A DNA stretch of 64,000 bases from Palauibacter sp022826685 (GCF_965221685.1 NZ_OZ244907.1), one strand, 5' to 3'. Shown: positions 50,482-59,916, counted from the stretch's first letter. Program-made: numbers and translations. The notes: a model not told the origin generated them from the sequence alone.

Positions 50482-52283
50482 AGGGAAGCCGCGACGGCCG
50501 TCCGATCGTCCAGCCTCATCTCATCATCGCTGTCCGCGAAGAGGGCCGCCACGAGGAGCTCGGGATCGAAGTCCCCGCGGTCGATACACCTCCGCACCCG
50601 GGCATCGGGCGTCTCGAGAGGATCGCTAAGCTCGGCGAGACCATCGGTGAACGCCAGCAGCGTTTCCCCGGCCGACGGAACCCGTGCCTGCCGGTACGAC
50701 CGAACGGTCGCCACGCCGATCGGGGGATCCAGCGCGGCGAGACGGCGTGTCCCGTCCGATCCGAGCAGGTACGCATACGGGTGGCCCGCGTTCGCGTAGC
50801 GCAGTTCTCCACGCTCGGGATCGATGACTCCGTAGACGAGCGTCATGTACATCTCGGTCGCGTCGAGCGCCGCCCGGAGCTGCCCGTGCATGGCGTCCAG
50901 GACGGCCGCGGGCTCGGTCTCCACGCCCGTCGCCAGGACCACGGCACTCAGCGTGCGGGCCATGATGAGGGCGGCGGAGGGACCGTGCGAACTCACGTCG
51001 CCGAGCATGACGCCCAGACAACCGTCCGCGAGCCGGACGAGGTAGTAGAAATCGCCGCCCAGGGAGAGCGCGGGATCGCAGCGGGCCGCTATCCGTCCGA
51101 GATCGCGAAAATCCTCGGGGGGCGGCAGAAGTTTCAGTTGCAGATCCCGTGCGATCTCCAGTTCGGCCAGCACGCGCTCCCGGCGCAACCGTCGTGCGAG
51201 GAGGCGCTCCCGCGAATGTTCGCCCTCGGCCACGGCGCCGATCCAGCCCGCGAGCAGCGTGGCGGCGGCATCGCCGCTGCTCGCCGGCTCGTGGACGAGC
51301 CGCAGCCGTCCCGCATCGCCCAGCGGCCACGTCTCCCGAACCTCCTGCGGGCCGTTCGACTCCTCGTCATTCTCCCAGCTGTCGAACAACACCTGCGAGC
51401 CGTCCTCGAAGCGCCGGTCGAGGCGAAATCTGAGACCCGTGACATCGGCGAAACGCCTCAGGAGGGGTTCGATCCTCACAAGGGGATCCGGCGCGCCCCG
51501 GAACGAGAGCGTGACCCTGTTGCCGGTTTCGTTGAACGTCACGCCATCGGCGAGCTGCCTCAGCAGAAAGAGGCCCCGCCCCCGCGGCCGCCCAATGCCC
51601 TCCTCCGATACGGGGTCCGGCACGGCATCGGGATCGAATCCGCTCCCCCCGTCCGAGACCTTCACGCGCAGCCCGTCCGCGTGCGCTTTCGCAGAAACCC
51701 GCACGACGGCACCGGGACGGTCGCCGCCCCCCCAGAGGATCGCGTTGGCCACGGCCTCGCCGAGCGCGACCCGGAGTCGGAACGCCGTCTCGCCATCCAG
51801 ATCGGCGAGGTGTCGGCATGCCACGACGACCCGCTCCACCACCGCGCGCTGGTATCGCACGTTCGAGGGAAACACGACGCGTATGCGCCCCGACTCATCG
51901 ACGTCCAGGTTCAGCTCGGGCGCTTCCGCGGGCGAGGTGTGTTTCTGCCACACGAGCCCGAGTTCGGCCGCGTTGAGAGGATAGAAGAGGTAGTCGGTCC
52001 AGTCTTCGGCCAGCGCCGAACCCAGACGGTCGACCCAAGCACCATCGACGAGCGCCACGAGAGCCGCGGTAGCGCCGAAGCGCCGGTGCAGGTATGGCAT
52101 CGTCGCGCGCGGCTCGGCGATGTCGACCAGGATGAGATCCGTCGGAAGCACCGTCAGAGGGCGCCCGAAGAGCCCTCTCACTTCGGGAGGCGGATCGATC
52201 TCGGCGGCGGCGTCCACGACGGCCTGGAGGATGTCCGGCCGGCTGGAGAGGACCAGGATGCGGGCCGGGTCTCCGTCCTTCAT
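50478..52283 (-). CDS. Fused receiver-like / HATPase / SpoIIE phosphatase regulator
   Basis: 601 aa. Residues ~1-115 resemble a degenerate receiver (ILVDIAEPRA with D54, no strong phosphorylation motif); ~130-262 is an RsbW-like HATPase kinase domain (VALGEAVANAILWG, VSDGGSGFD, GRGLFLLRQLAD); ~385-600 is a SpoIIE PP2C domain with metal aspartates in LGGDFYY, LGDVSSHG, FTDGLAEL and DDRTAV. It likely both phosphorylates and dephosphorylates the STAS protein encoded 19 bp upstream (52303-52635). No matching sigma factor is in the window. Confidence 0.88.
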   Translation of the reverse strand: MKDGDPARILVLSSRPDILQAVVDAAAEIDPPPEVRGLFGRPLTVLPTDLILVDIAEPRATMPYLHRRFGATAALVALVDGAWVDRLGSALAEDWTDYLFYPLNAAELGLVWQKHTSPAEAPELNLDVDESGRIRVVFPSNVRYQRAVVERVVVACRHLADLDGETAFRLRVALGEAVANAILWGGGDRPGAVVRVSAKAHADGLRVKVSDGGSGFDPDAVPDPVSEEGIGRPRGRGLFLLRQLADGVTFNETGNRVTLSFRGAPDPLVRIEPLLRRFADVTGLRFRLDRRFEDGSQVLFDSWENDEESNGPQEVRETWPLGDAGRLRLVHEPASSGDAAATLLAGWIGAVAEGEHSRERLLARRLRRERVLAELEIARDLQLKLLPPPEDFRDLGRIAARCDPALSLGGDFYYLVRLADGCLGVMLGDVSSHGPSAALIMARTLSAVVLATGVETEPAAVLDAMHGQLRAALDATEMYMTLVYGVIDPERGELRYANAGHPYAYLLGSDGTRRLAALDPPIGVATVRSYRQARVPSAGETLLAFTDGLAELSDPLETPDARVRRCIDRGDFDPELLVAALFADSDDEMRLDDRTAVAASL

Positions 52284-52302
52284 TCCGGAGGTGCGGCTCC
52301 GA

Positions 52303-52635
52303 TCAGGACTCGCCGAGCGCCGCTGCCCGGGATTCGGCGATCTCGAACAGCGAGTCCAGCCTGGTCAGGGCGAAGAGCCGCTGAAGATCCTCGTTCAGCC
52401 CCGCCAGCGTCAGGCGGCCGCCCGTGTCGCGGATGTGCTTGGAGAGACTGACGAGTACCCCGAGGCCGGAGGAGTCGATGTAGTCGGCCTCGGTGAAATC
52501 GATGACGAAGTCGGCGTCCCCATCCGCCAGGCGCGCAAGCACGCGCTCCTTGAATTCGCCGCGGTTGTTGATCGTGAGCTGTCCGCCCACGGCGACGAGG
52601 GTAATGGCTCCCGCCGTTTCGATCGAAAACGTCAT
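52303..52635 (-). CDS. STAS-domain anti-anti-sigma factor
   Basis: 110 aa, a single STAS domain of the SpoIIAA/RsbV type. The phosphorylation loop is DYIDSSGLGVL with S56 at the usual serine. The ATG overlaps the pta-like stop (ATGA), and the kinase/phosphatase gene follows within 20 bp: a compact partner-switch pair. Confidence 0.93.
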   Translation of the reverse strand: MTFSIETAGAITLVAVGGQLTINNRGEFKERVLARLADGDADFVIDFTEADYIDSSGLGVLVSLSKHIRDTGGRLTLAGLNEDLQRLFALTRLDSLFEIAESRAAALGES

Positions 52636-53489
52636 CCTTCGCTCCCGGGTGACATGAGGGCCGTGATGCAAGCGACATCCACGATATCGGAGACCGAGGC
52701 GCCGCGGGAGAGGTCGTTCAGCGGTCGCCGCAGGCCCTGGAGGATCGGCCCCAGCGCGCGTGCCCCGGCGAGTCGCTCGAGCAGCTTGTACGCGATGTTC
52801 GCGGCGTCGAGGCCGGGAAAGACGAGCAGGTTCGCGCGCCCGGCCACCGGAGATCCGGGAGCCTTCAGCGCCGCGACCTCCGGTACGAGCGCCGCGTCGG
52901 CCTGCAGTTCACCGTCGGCCGGGACTTCGGGGCGAAGGCACCGGAAGATGTCCATCGCCTCCCGCACATGTTCGACCGCCGGCCCCGCAGCCGAGCCGAG
53001 CGTGGAATACGAGAGAAACGCAACGACCGGTTCTTCTCCCGCCACGGCTCGGTGCGCGTGGCAGGCCGCCGAAGCACTTTCCGCCAGCTGGGCCGGGGTC
53101 GGCGCCGGGACGACCGCGGCGTCCGTAAGCGTGAGCACCCGCTCTTCGGGAGCGGGAAAGACCATGTGGAAGGCGGCCGAAACCGTCTCCACGCCATCGG
53201 CGAGACCGACGACCCGCAGACCGGCCCGGATGACGTCCGCCGTCGCGTGCGCGGCCCCCGCCACGACCCCGTCCAGTTCCCCGGCCGCGAGCCGCTGCGC
53301 GGCGTTCGCGAGGCCATCCGCGCCGGCGCGGATCTCGACGGGGCGTACCCACTCTTCCTCCCGCAACCGGCGAATCGCCCGCGCGGTGCGGGCTTCGTCC
53401 GCCTCCGGAAAGCCGATGCGCCGCTCGAGGGCGGCGGCCCGCGTCCTCAGTCGGTCGATGAAGCCGGATTGGATCGGCTGAGACGTCAC
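52632..53489 (-). CDS. pta: Compact phosphate acetyl/butyryltransferase-like protein
   Basis: 285 aa; Pta/Ptb catalytic domains are usually ~320 or more. The C-terminal half is canonical: FLSYSTLGSAAGPAVEHV, LLVFPGLDAANIAYKLLERL, LGPILQGLRRPLNDLSRGAS. The N-terminal part reads IGFPEADEARTARAIRRLREEE and jumps to AAGELDGVVAGAAHATADVI, apparently lacking a segment of the N-terminal subdomain. Acyl-CoA to acyl-phosphate conversion is inferred and may be altered. GTG start without a good ribosome binding site. No ackA is nearby. Confidence 0.78.
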   Translation of the reverse strand: MTSQPIQSGFIDRLRTRAAALERRIGFPEADEARTARAIRRLREEEWVRPVEIRAGADGLANAAQRLAAGELDGVVAGAAHATADVIRAGLRVVGLADGVETVSAAFHMVFPAPEERVLTLTDAAVVPAPTPAQLAESASAACHAHRAVAGEEPVVAFLSYSTLGSAAGPAVEHVREAMDIFRCLRPEVPADGELQADAALVPEVAALKAPGSPVAGRANLLVFPGLDAANIAYKLLERLAGARALGPILQGLRRPLNDLSRGASVSDIVDVACITALMSPGSEG

Positions 53490-53506
53490 TTGGCAGTCAT
53501 GAGCTG

Positions 53507-53998
53507 CTAACGCCCGAACGCGCGGTCCATGCGGGCCTTCACGATCGGGCTCACGAAGTCCGTCACATCTCCGCCCAGACGTCCGACCTCGCGCACGAGC
53601 GACGAACTCAGGAAGGTGTGACGCGTGGAGGGCGCCATGAAGAGGACCTCGACTTCGGGCCAGAGCGAGCGGTTCATGAGCGCCATCTGAAACTCGTACT
53701 CGAAGTCGCTCACGGCCCGCAGTCCGCGGACGATGATCCGGGCCTCGCGGGAGCGGGCGAAGTCCACGAGCAGGCCGGAGAACGACGTCGCCTCGACCCT
53801 CGGTTCGTCCGCAAACACTTCGCGGATCAGATCGACGCGATCCTCGATCCCGAACAGCCCCGACTTTGCCTGCGTGGCCGTCTCCGCCACGGCGACGATC
53901 AGCCGGTCCACGATCCCCAGGCTCCTACGTACGATGTCCTCGTGTCCGACCGTCAACGGGTCGAAGGACCCGGGGTACACGGCGACGGTGTTGTTCAT
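53507..53998 (-). CDS. coaD: Phosphopantetheine adenylyltransferase
   Basis: Fourth step of CoA synthesis, 163 aa. HxGH motif in VAVYPGSFDPLTVGHEDIV, FDFARSREARIIVRGLRAVSD and SSSLVREVGRLGGDV. Starts 11 bp after the rsmD stop; rsmD-coaD is a widespread pair. Confidence 0.97.
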   Translation of the reverse strand: MNNTVAVYPGSFDPLTVGHEDIVRRSLGIVDRLIVAVAETATQAKSGLFGIEDRVDLIREVFADEPRVEATSFSGLLVDFARSREARIIVRGLRAVSDFEYEFQMALMNRSLWPEVEVLFMAPSTRHTFLSSSLVREVGRLGGDVTDFVSPIVKARMDRAFGR

Positions 53999-54009
53999 CG
54001 AGTTCCCCG

Positions 54010-54591
54010 TCAGAGTGTTCGGGTTGACGCGTCGGCCGGAGCCCGGAACCGGCTGACGCAGGTGTCACCGTATTCCCTCGTCCAGTCGGCCGCCATCGCC
54101 CACTCGGCGTCCGGGCCGTGCTCGACCCACAGTTGCGAGGCGAACGGACGGGCCCTGAAGCGCTCGACGAGCCGCGCGCCGGCGGCGGAAGCGTACGGCG
54201 GATCCGCGAAGACCAGATCGAGGGGCGCGCCCGGACCGGCCACGTCATCCGGTTCGTCCAGACCGTCGACCCAGGCGATGGCATCGTCCCGCACCACCCG
54301 CGATCGGTCCTCGAGATCGAGCATTTCGACGTTGCGGCGCAGCAACGCAACCGCCCGACGATCCGACTCGACAAAATGGACGTGCGCCGCACCTCGCGAC
54401 AGCGCTTCGATTCCCAGCGCTCCGGAGCCGGCGTAGAGATCGGCGACCCTGGCGCCGCCGACATCCCCCGCGAGCGCGGAAAACCAGGCCTCCCGCACCC
54501 GCTCCGCCGTCGGACGGGTGCGCCGTCCACGGGGGGCCTCGATGAAGCGGCCGCCCAGCTCCCCCGCGATGATGCGAAGCCTCCGGGTCAG
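54010..54591 (-). CDS. rsmD: 16S rRNA G966 methyltransferase RsmD, probable CTG start
   Basis: 193 aa, typical length, from CTG 54591. TRRLRIIAGELGGRFIEAPRG, RPTAERVREAWFSAL, SAM motif VADLYAGSGALGIEALSRGA and the catalytic FADPPYA. No ATG, GTG or TTG exists between the only upstream ATG (54705, which would overlap the previous gene by 118 bp) and GTG well inside the domain. The CTG overlaps the upstream stop as CTGA, the same geometry as at nusA/L7Ae. Confidence 0.9.
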   Translation of the reverse strand: MTRRLRIIAGELGGRFIEAPRGRRTRPTAERVREAWFSALAGDVGGARVADLYAGSGALGIEALSRGAAHVHFVESDRRAVALLRRNVEMLDLEDRSRVVRDDAIAWVDGLDEPDDVAGPGAPLDLVFADPPYASAAGARLVERFRARPFASQLWVEHGPDAEWAMAADWTREYGDTCVSRFRAPADASTRTL

Positions 54592-55325
54592 GCGAGAGAC
54601 CCCGGGTAGAGGATGATCCCGCAACCCTCGCAGATGGCGAGATGCCGCCGCGCCCGAATTTCGGTCTGTTGCTGCTTCGGGATCGCCGTATAGCAGCGGC
54701 CGCATACCCCATCGACGGTGAGTTCGGCGAGCGCGGCCTGGCGCCCACCTCCGCCCGCCGTGCGGTACAACTGCAGCGCCCGGCGGTCCAGCCGGCTCTC
54801 CTGCGTCCTCCGACTCACGCCGCAGTGCTGGAGATCCCCCTCGAGCGTCGCCCGCAGCCCTTCCACGGCCGTGCTCCGCTCCGCCAGCTGCGCCGTCGCC
54901 TCCTTCAGCTCCGCTTCCGCGGCCTTCAACGCCCCGCGCGCGGTCTCCACATCCTGCATCGCGTCGAGCTGGTCATCTTCCGCCGCACGCAGGTTGCGCC
55001 GGGCCGTGTCCGTTTCGCTCCGAACCGCGAGATGCTGCTGCATGTTCGCGACTGCGACGGAGCGCGCCTCCAGACGTTTGAGCGTCGCTCTGCCCGCTTC
55101 CACGGCCCGATGGAACTGCCTCACGCGCCCTTCCGCCTCCTCCACCTCCGCCCGGATCCGCGTGACCTGAGCTTCCAGCGTCTCCACCGTTTCCCGGAGT
55201 CCGGCCACCTCCCCGCCGAGACTCTCGAGTTCATCTTCTATCTTCAGGATCCTGTGATCGATCTCCTGAAGAGTGAGTAACTCCTCGACGATATCGCTCC
55301 CTTGCATACTCTCCCCGGCTGTCAT
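54588..55325 (-). CDS. Coiled-coil C4-type zinc-ribbon protein (DUF164 family)
   Basis: 245 aa. Long N-terminal coiled coil (about 15-175, ELESLGGEVAGLRETVETLEAQ) ending in a zinc ribbon CGRCYTAI / CEGCGIILYPG with CxxC pairs about 24 residues apart. Members are annotated as nucleic-acid-binding, with an unproven role. The ATG overlaps the dnaG stop and its own stop overlaps rsmD. Confidence 0.85.
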   Translation of the reverse strand: MTAGESMQGSDIVEELLTLQEIDHRILKIEDELESLGGEVAGLRETVETLEAQVTRIRAEVEEAEGRVRQFHRAVEAGRATLKRLEARSVAVANMQQHLAVRSETDTARRNLRAAEDDQLDAMQDVETARGALKAAEAELKEATAQLAERSTAVEGLRATLEGDLQHCGVSRRTQESRLDRRALQLYRTAGGGGRQAALAELTVDGVCGRCYTAIPKQQQTEIRARRHLAICEGCGIILYPGSLA

Positions 55326-57127
55326 CGCTGCGTGGCCGTAGTCCGCCCCGCTTCGGCGGCCGGCATGAACGCTCCCGACTCGCCCGCGGCACGAAGTTCG
55401 CGCACGAGTTCCTGTTTCTCATCCAACAATCGACGTTGCTGCTCCGGCTCCGCAAGCTCGATCGCGCGGCCGATCTCCTCGATCCGTTCACGATGCCGCC
55501 GGTAGAGGAGGCGACGCACCACGGCGTCGAAGACCCGGGCGGCGTCCGGGAGCTCCCGATCGGACTCTCGCAGCGTCTTCGCCAGCTCCCCGGCGGCGGC
55601 GGAGGCGGACGCCCAGTCCGGAGAATCGACCCCCTCGTCCGATGCCGCCGCCAGGATCTCGAACAGCTCGCGCGACCGCGGGTCGGACATGTGATCGGGT
55701 GCGAGCCCGACGCGCACGGCCTGCCGCGTGAGCGTCGGGTCACGAACGAGCAGGAGAAGGAAATCGTGCTCCGTGCGCGAGGCCGGAGAGGGTCCACGAG
55801 GGGCGCGTCCCGGTTCGGCGGACGGGGAACGGCGTCGAGGTCGGGAACGCTCGAGGCGCGCGATCTCGTCCACGAGCGTCTCGCGCCGTATCCCCAGTCC
55901 TTCCACCGCCCGGTCCACGTAGATGTCGCGGAGCGCCGGATCGGAGACCGCCCTCAGGGTGCTGAGCAGGCCATCCACCGCGCGGCGCCGTCCCTCCACC
56001 CGATCCAGGTATCCCTCGCGGCGCAGGATCTGGAGCTTGCGCTCGAGGAGGTCCACCGCGTCGTCCAGGAGCTGCCGGATGGCGGTCGGGCCGTCCCGGC
56101 GGATGAGGGAATCGGGATCTTCGCCGGACGGGAGCGACACGACCATCGGGTGGACCCCGGCGGCCAGCAGGATGTCCCCGGTCCTGAACGTCGCGCGCAG
56201 CCCGGCGAGATCGCTGTCGTAAAGCAGGTAGGCCCGTTTCGTGTATCGGCCGATGCGGCGCGCCTGGTCCGCCGTGAAGGATGTCCCCAGTCCGGCGACC
56301 GCAAAGCCGAGGCCGGCCCGGTGCAGCGCGATGACGTCGGTAAACCCTTCCGCGATCGCGGCGTGGCCCTCGCGTCGCATGGCGTGCCGCGCCCGGTTGA
56401 GCCCGTACAGCTCTTTCCCCTTGTGGAAGACGGGCGACTCGGGCGAGTTGATGTACTTGGGCGCATCGGAGGCGGCATCGAGGATGCGGCCACCGAAGCC
56501 GATCGGGCGGTCACGCAGATCGTGGATCGTGAACATGAGACGCCCGCGAAAACGGTCGTACGGCTCTTCCGCTCTCTCGCTCGTCGCAAGAAGCCCGAGT
56601 TCGAGCAGCGCCCGCTCCTCGATCCCGTGCCGGGCCGCGGCGGAGCGGAGCGCACGCCATTCGTCGTCTGCGTAGCCTAGCCCAAAGTTGAGCGCCTCCT
56701 CCAGAGAAAGTCCGCGCCCCTGGAGATAGTCGCGTGCGCCGGCGCCGGCCGGTTCGCGCAGCCGGTCCCGGAACCACTCGGCCGCGAAGGCGAGCACTCC
56801 GCGAAGCGGCGCATACGGATCCTCGCGTCGCTCCTCCCGGTCGGGAACCTCTATCCCGACTCTCGCGCCCACGTAGCGCACCGCCTCCGGGAAGTCGAAG
56901 CCGAGGTGCTTCATGATGAAGCCGAAGACGTCCCCGCCCTCCCCGCAGACGAAGCACTTGAAGATCTGGCGCTGCGGGTCGACGGCGAAGTTCGGACCGT
57001 CTCCGCCGTGCAGCGGACAGGGTCCGCGGTAGCTCTTCCCCGATCGTCGAAGCTGGACGTACTCTCCCACGATCTCGAGGATGTCCGCCCGTGCGCGGAT
57101 GTCCTCTACGAGGCTGTCGCTCACCAC
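55322..57127 (-). CDS. dnaG: DNA primase
   Basis: Makes RNA primers for replication, 601 aa. Zinc-binding CHC2 domain with C37, H40, C58, C61 (CPLHGG...CFVCGEGG), then the TOPRIM catalytic core: AEGFTDVIALHRAG (usually EGYMD) and LLYDSDLAGLRA (usually FDGDxAG), so the metal aspartates remain although neighbours differ. The C-terminal helicase-binding domain is about 450-580. GTG start with GGTGGG upstream. The 63-bp gap after mutS2 holds no gene. Confidence 0.97.
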   Translation of the reverse strand: MVSDSLVEDIRARADILEIVGEYVQLRRSGKSYRGPCPLHGGDGPNFAVDPQRQIFKCFVCGEGGDVFGFIMKHLGFDFPEAVRYVGARVGIEVPDREERREDPYAPLRGVLAFAAEWFRDRLREPAGAGARDYLQGRGLSLEEALNFGLGYADDEWRALRSAAARHGIEERALLELGLLATSERAEEPYDRFRGRLMFTIHDLRDRPIGFGGRILDAASDAPKYINSPESPVFHKGKELYGLNRARHAMRREGHAAIAEGFTDVIALHRAGLGFAVAGLGTSFTADQARRIGRYTKRAYLLYDSDLAGLRATFRTGDILLAAGVHPMVVSLPSGEDPDSLIRRDGPTAIRQLLDDAVDLLERKLQILRREGYLDRVEGRRRAVDGLLSTLRAVSDPALRDIYVDRAVEGLGIRRETLVDEIARLERSRPRRRSPSAEPGRAPRGPSPASRTEHDFLLLLVRDPTLTRQAVRVGLAPDHMSDPRSRELFEILAAASDEGVDSPDWASASAAAGELAKTLRESDRELPDAARVFDAVVRRLLYRRHRERIEEIGRAIELAEPEQQRRLLDEKQELVRELRAAGESGAFMPAAEAGRTTATQR

Positions 57128-57190
57128 GATCCCACCCCGAAGCCTGGATCCGCGTGGCCCATCATCCCGCGCACCGCCCGCAAGTCACGC

Positions 57191-59575
57191 TCACTCGAAC
57201 TCCACGACTGTGACGCCTGTTCCCCCTTCGTTCGATTCGCCGGCCCTGAGGATCCGGATCCGGGGATCCCCGGCGAGCAGTTGCCCGACCCGCTCCCTCA
57301 GCGCGCCCGTTCCCTTTCCATGAATGATTTTTAGCCACGGGAGATCGCCGACCACCGCCGCATCGACGGCCGGGTTGAGCATTCCCTCGACCTCGTCGAC
57401 CCGCAGGCCCCTCAGGTCGACCTCCGTGGCGACCTTGAAATCCGGTTGGCGCTGCACGGGGCCGGCGGCTTCGAGGACCCCGGCCTGTCCGGACGAACGC
57501 GGCTCCGCTGCAGAATGGGGAGTCAGGTCCCGCAGCGGTACCGTCAGCCGCAGTTCGCCGACCTCGATGACGCCGCGATCCTGCCGGATTTCGACGAGGC
57601 GCGCCGGCCGGTCGGAGGCGTTCCACCGCACGGCATCGCCGACGCGCACCGCTCGCGCCACCGATGGAGGCGCGGACTCGCCCAGGGCACGAAGAGCGCG
57701 GGAAGACGTCCGGAGCGCCCGCTCCACCTTCCCCCGCGCGGCCCGCTTCGCCTCCCGGCGGCGCGCCTCATCCCCCGTGTCGAATTCGGACTCGAGGCGT
57801 GAGATCGCGGCCTCCACCTGCTTTCGCGCCTCGCGCAACACCGCAAGCCGCTCCGCCTCCCGTCTGCGAGCGGCGGCGCGCTCCGAATCGGCCAGGGCGG
57901 TCTCCCGGGACGCGAGATCGCGTTCGCGGTCGGCCGTCTCTCCGGCGCGGCGCTCAAGCTGGGTCCGAAGGTCCTCGACCTCGCTCCGTTCGGTCTCGAG
58001 CCGGGCGAGGAGCGTGTCCAGCGAGACGTGCTCGGGTCCGAGCCGGTCGCGCGCATCGGCGAGCACGTCTTCGGGGACGCCCAGCCGCGCCGCGATCACG
58101 AGCGCGTAACTGCGGCCGGGCCGGTCCCTTACGAGACGGTACGTCGGTTCGAGCCGTGTTCCATCGAATTCCAGCGAGGCGTTCACGGCGGCGGCCTTCT
58201 CGTCGCCGAGGCGCTTGAGGTCGCCGAGGTGCGTCGTGGCGACCGTGAGACGAGCCTGTCGAGCCAGCCGCCGCAGCGCTGCCGCCGCAAGCGCGCCCCC
58301 CTCGGCCGGGTCCGTGGCGCTGCCGATCTCGTCGAAGAGGACGATGTCCCGGTCGCCGGCCTCGTGCAGGATCTCGGCCAGGTTGCGCGCCTGCGCACCG
58401 AAGGTGGAGAGCGATGCTTCGATCGACTGTTCGTCCCCGATGACCGCGAAGAAGCGACGGAAGAAGGGGATCCGGCTCCCGTCGCCGAGCGGCGGCAGGA
58501 TCCCGCTCTGCGAGAGCGCGGACAGCAGGCCGAGCGTCTTGAGAAACACCGTCTTCCCCCCTGCGTTCGGACCCGAAACGAGGAGGACGCGCTCGCCCGC
58601 CGAGAGATCGAGGTCGAACGGGACCGCTCCGCCGGCATCGAGCACGAGGAGAGGATGGCGCGCGCCGCGGATGCGGATCCCCTCCGAAGCCCCCTCGCTG
58701 AAGGCCGGGGGCGACGCGTCCATCTCGCCCGCGAACAGCGCGCGGGCGCGAAGCGAATCCAGTGCCACGAGGGCAGTGTACGAGACGGCGAGTTCCGACG
58801 AGCGGGCGCGCACGGCGGAGGAAAGGTCGCGCAGGATCCGGTCCACCTCGCGGGCCTCGCGGAGTTCCAGCTCACGAATCTCGTTCATCGCCTCGATCGC
58901 GCGCGATGGCTCGACGAACAGGGTCCGGCGGCTCGCGGAAGCGTCGTGTACGAGACCGCCCGCGATCCCCTTCCCCTCGCGGCGTACCGGGATGCAGTAG
59001 CGGCCGTTTCGGACGGTGACCGAGGCGTCGGGCACGCGAACGCGTTCCGGCAGCTCGCGAGCGTAGCGCGTGAGTTCGTCGACGAGCCGGCCGCGCCGCG
59101 TCGCGAGCGCGCGACGGATGCGCCCAAGTTCCGGGGAGGCCCCATCCGCGACCGCGCCCGTCGTATCGAAGGTGCGTGCAATCCGTTTCTCGAGGGCCGG
59201 CTCTCCCCACAACCGGCTCACATGCTCCGCCGGGAGGCCATCGGGATCGAGACGCGCGTCCAGTCGCCGCACGGCGCGCGCGACTGCCATGACCTGCGCG
59301 GATGCGAGCAATTGAGGCGGCTCCAGCGCTGCGTCTTCGATCGCGAGCCGCCGGAGGGCCCCGTCCAGCGGCGCGATCGTGTCCAGCACGAAACCATCCC
59401 CGCTCTCGATGAGCTCCCGAAGCTCGTGCACCGCCGCGAGCGAGCGGACCGCGGAAGCCGCGTCGGCAAGCGGCCGGAGTCCGTGTACGGCGGCGCGGCC
59501 CGCTTCCGACACGGCGCGTTCGCCGACCGCCGCCAGCACACGGTCGAACTCGATGACCCGGAGCGCGTGATCCAC
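57191..59575 (-). CDS. mutS2: Endonuclease MutS2
   Basis: Ribosome-rescue/anti-recombination ATPase, 794 aa. Core and clamp domains, Walker A GPNAGGKT (335-342), VIGDEQSIEASLSTF, Walker B DIVLFDEIGSATDPAEG, long coiled region (about 500-640) and C-terminal Smr nuclease domain with VDLRGLRVDEVEGML and IIHGKGTGALRERV. The start is GTG 59575, 5 bp after the HIT stop; the longer frame has no homology. Confidence 0.95.
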   Translation of the reverse strand: MDHALRVIEFDRVLAAVGERAVSEAGRAAVHGLRPLADAASAVRSLAAVHELRELIESGDGFVLDTIAPLDGALRRLAIEDAALEPPQLLASAQVMAVARAVRRLDARLDPDGLPAEHVSRLWGEPALEKRIARTFDTTGAVADGASPELGRIRRALATRRGRLVDELTRYARELPERVRVPDASVTVRNGRYCIPVRREGKGIAGGLVHDASASRRTLFVEPSRAIEAMNEIRELELREAREVDRILRDLSSAVRARSSELAVSYTALVALDSLRARALFAGEMDASPPAFSEGASEGIRIRGARHPLLVLDAGGAVPFDLDLSAGERVLLVSGPNAGGKTVFLKTLGLLSALSQSGILPPLGDGSRIPFFRRFFAVIGDEQSIEASLSTFGAQARNLAEILHEAGDRDIVLFDEIGSATDPAEGGALAAAALRRLARQARLTVATTHLGDLKRLGDEKAAAVNASLEFDGTRLEPTYRLVRDRPGRSYALVIAARLGVPEDVLADARDRLGPEHVSLDTLLARLETERSEVEDLRTQLERRAGETADRERDLASRETALADSERAAARRREAERLAVLREARKQVEAAISRLESEFDTGDEARRREAKRAARGKVERALRTSSRALRALGESAPPSVARAVRVGDAVRWNASDRPARLVEIRQDRGVIEVGELRLTVPLRDLTPHSAAEPRSSGQAGVLEAAGPVQRQPDFKVATEVDLRGLRVDEVEGMLNPAVDAAVVGDLPWLKIIHGKGTGALRERVGQLLAGDPRIRILRAGESNEGGTGVTVVEFE

Positions 59576-59580
59576 GGCGG

Positions 59581-59916
59581 TTACCCCGGCGGCCAACCCA
59601 TGCGACGGGCGCCCAGCACATGGAAGTGCAGGTGAGGCACGGCCTGGCCGCCGTCTTCGCCGACATTCGTGACCACGCGGTATCCGTCCTGCAGCCCCTC
59701 CGAGTCGGCGACGGCTGCGCACGCGAGAAGGAGTTCCGTTCCGAGCGGGCCGTCCGGCAGAGCCGAGAGGCTCGACACGTGCGCTCGCGGAATGACGAGC
59801 ACATGCACCGGCGCCTGGGGTTCGAGATCCCGGAACGCCACCCAGTCGCTCGTCTCGGCAACCACGTCGGCCGCGATCGCCCCCGAAGCAATGCCGCAGA
59901 ACACGCAGTCCATCAT
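59581..59916 (-). CDS. HIT-family nucleotide hydrolase (HINT type)
   Basis: 111 aa histidine-triad protein that likely cleaves AMP-linked phosphoramidates. CVFCGIASG near the start, HVLVIPRAHVSSL and the triad HLHFHVL (about 95-101). The ATG overlaps the rsmE stop (ATGA). Confidence 0.95.
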   Translation of the reverse strand: MMDCVFCGIASGAIAADVVAETSDWVAFRDLEPQAPVHVLVIPRAHVSSLSALPDGPLGTELLLACAAVADSEGLQDGYRVVTNVGEDGGQAVPHLHFHVLGARRMGWPPG

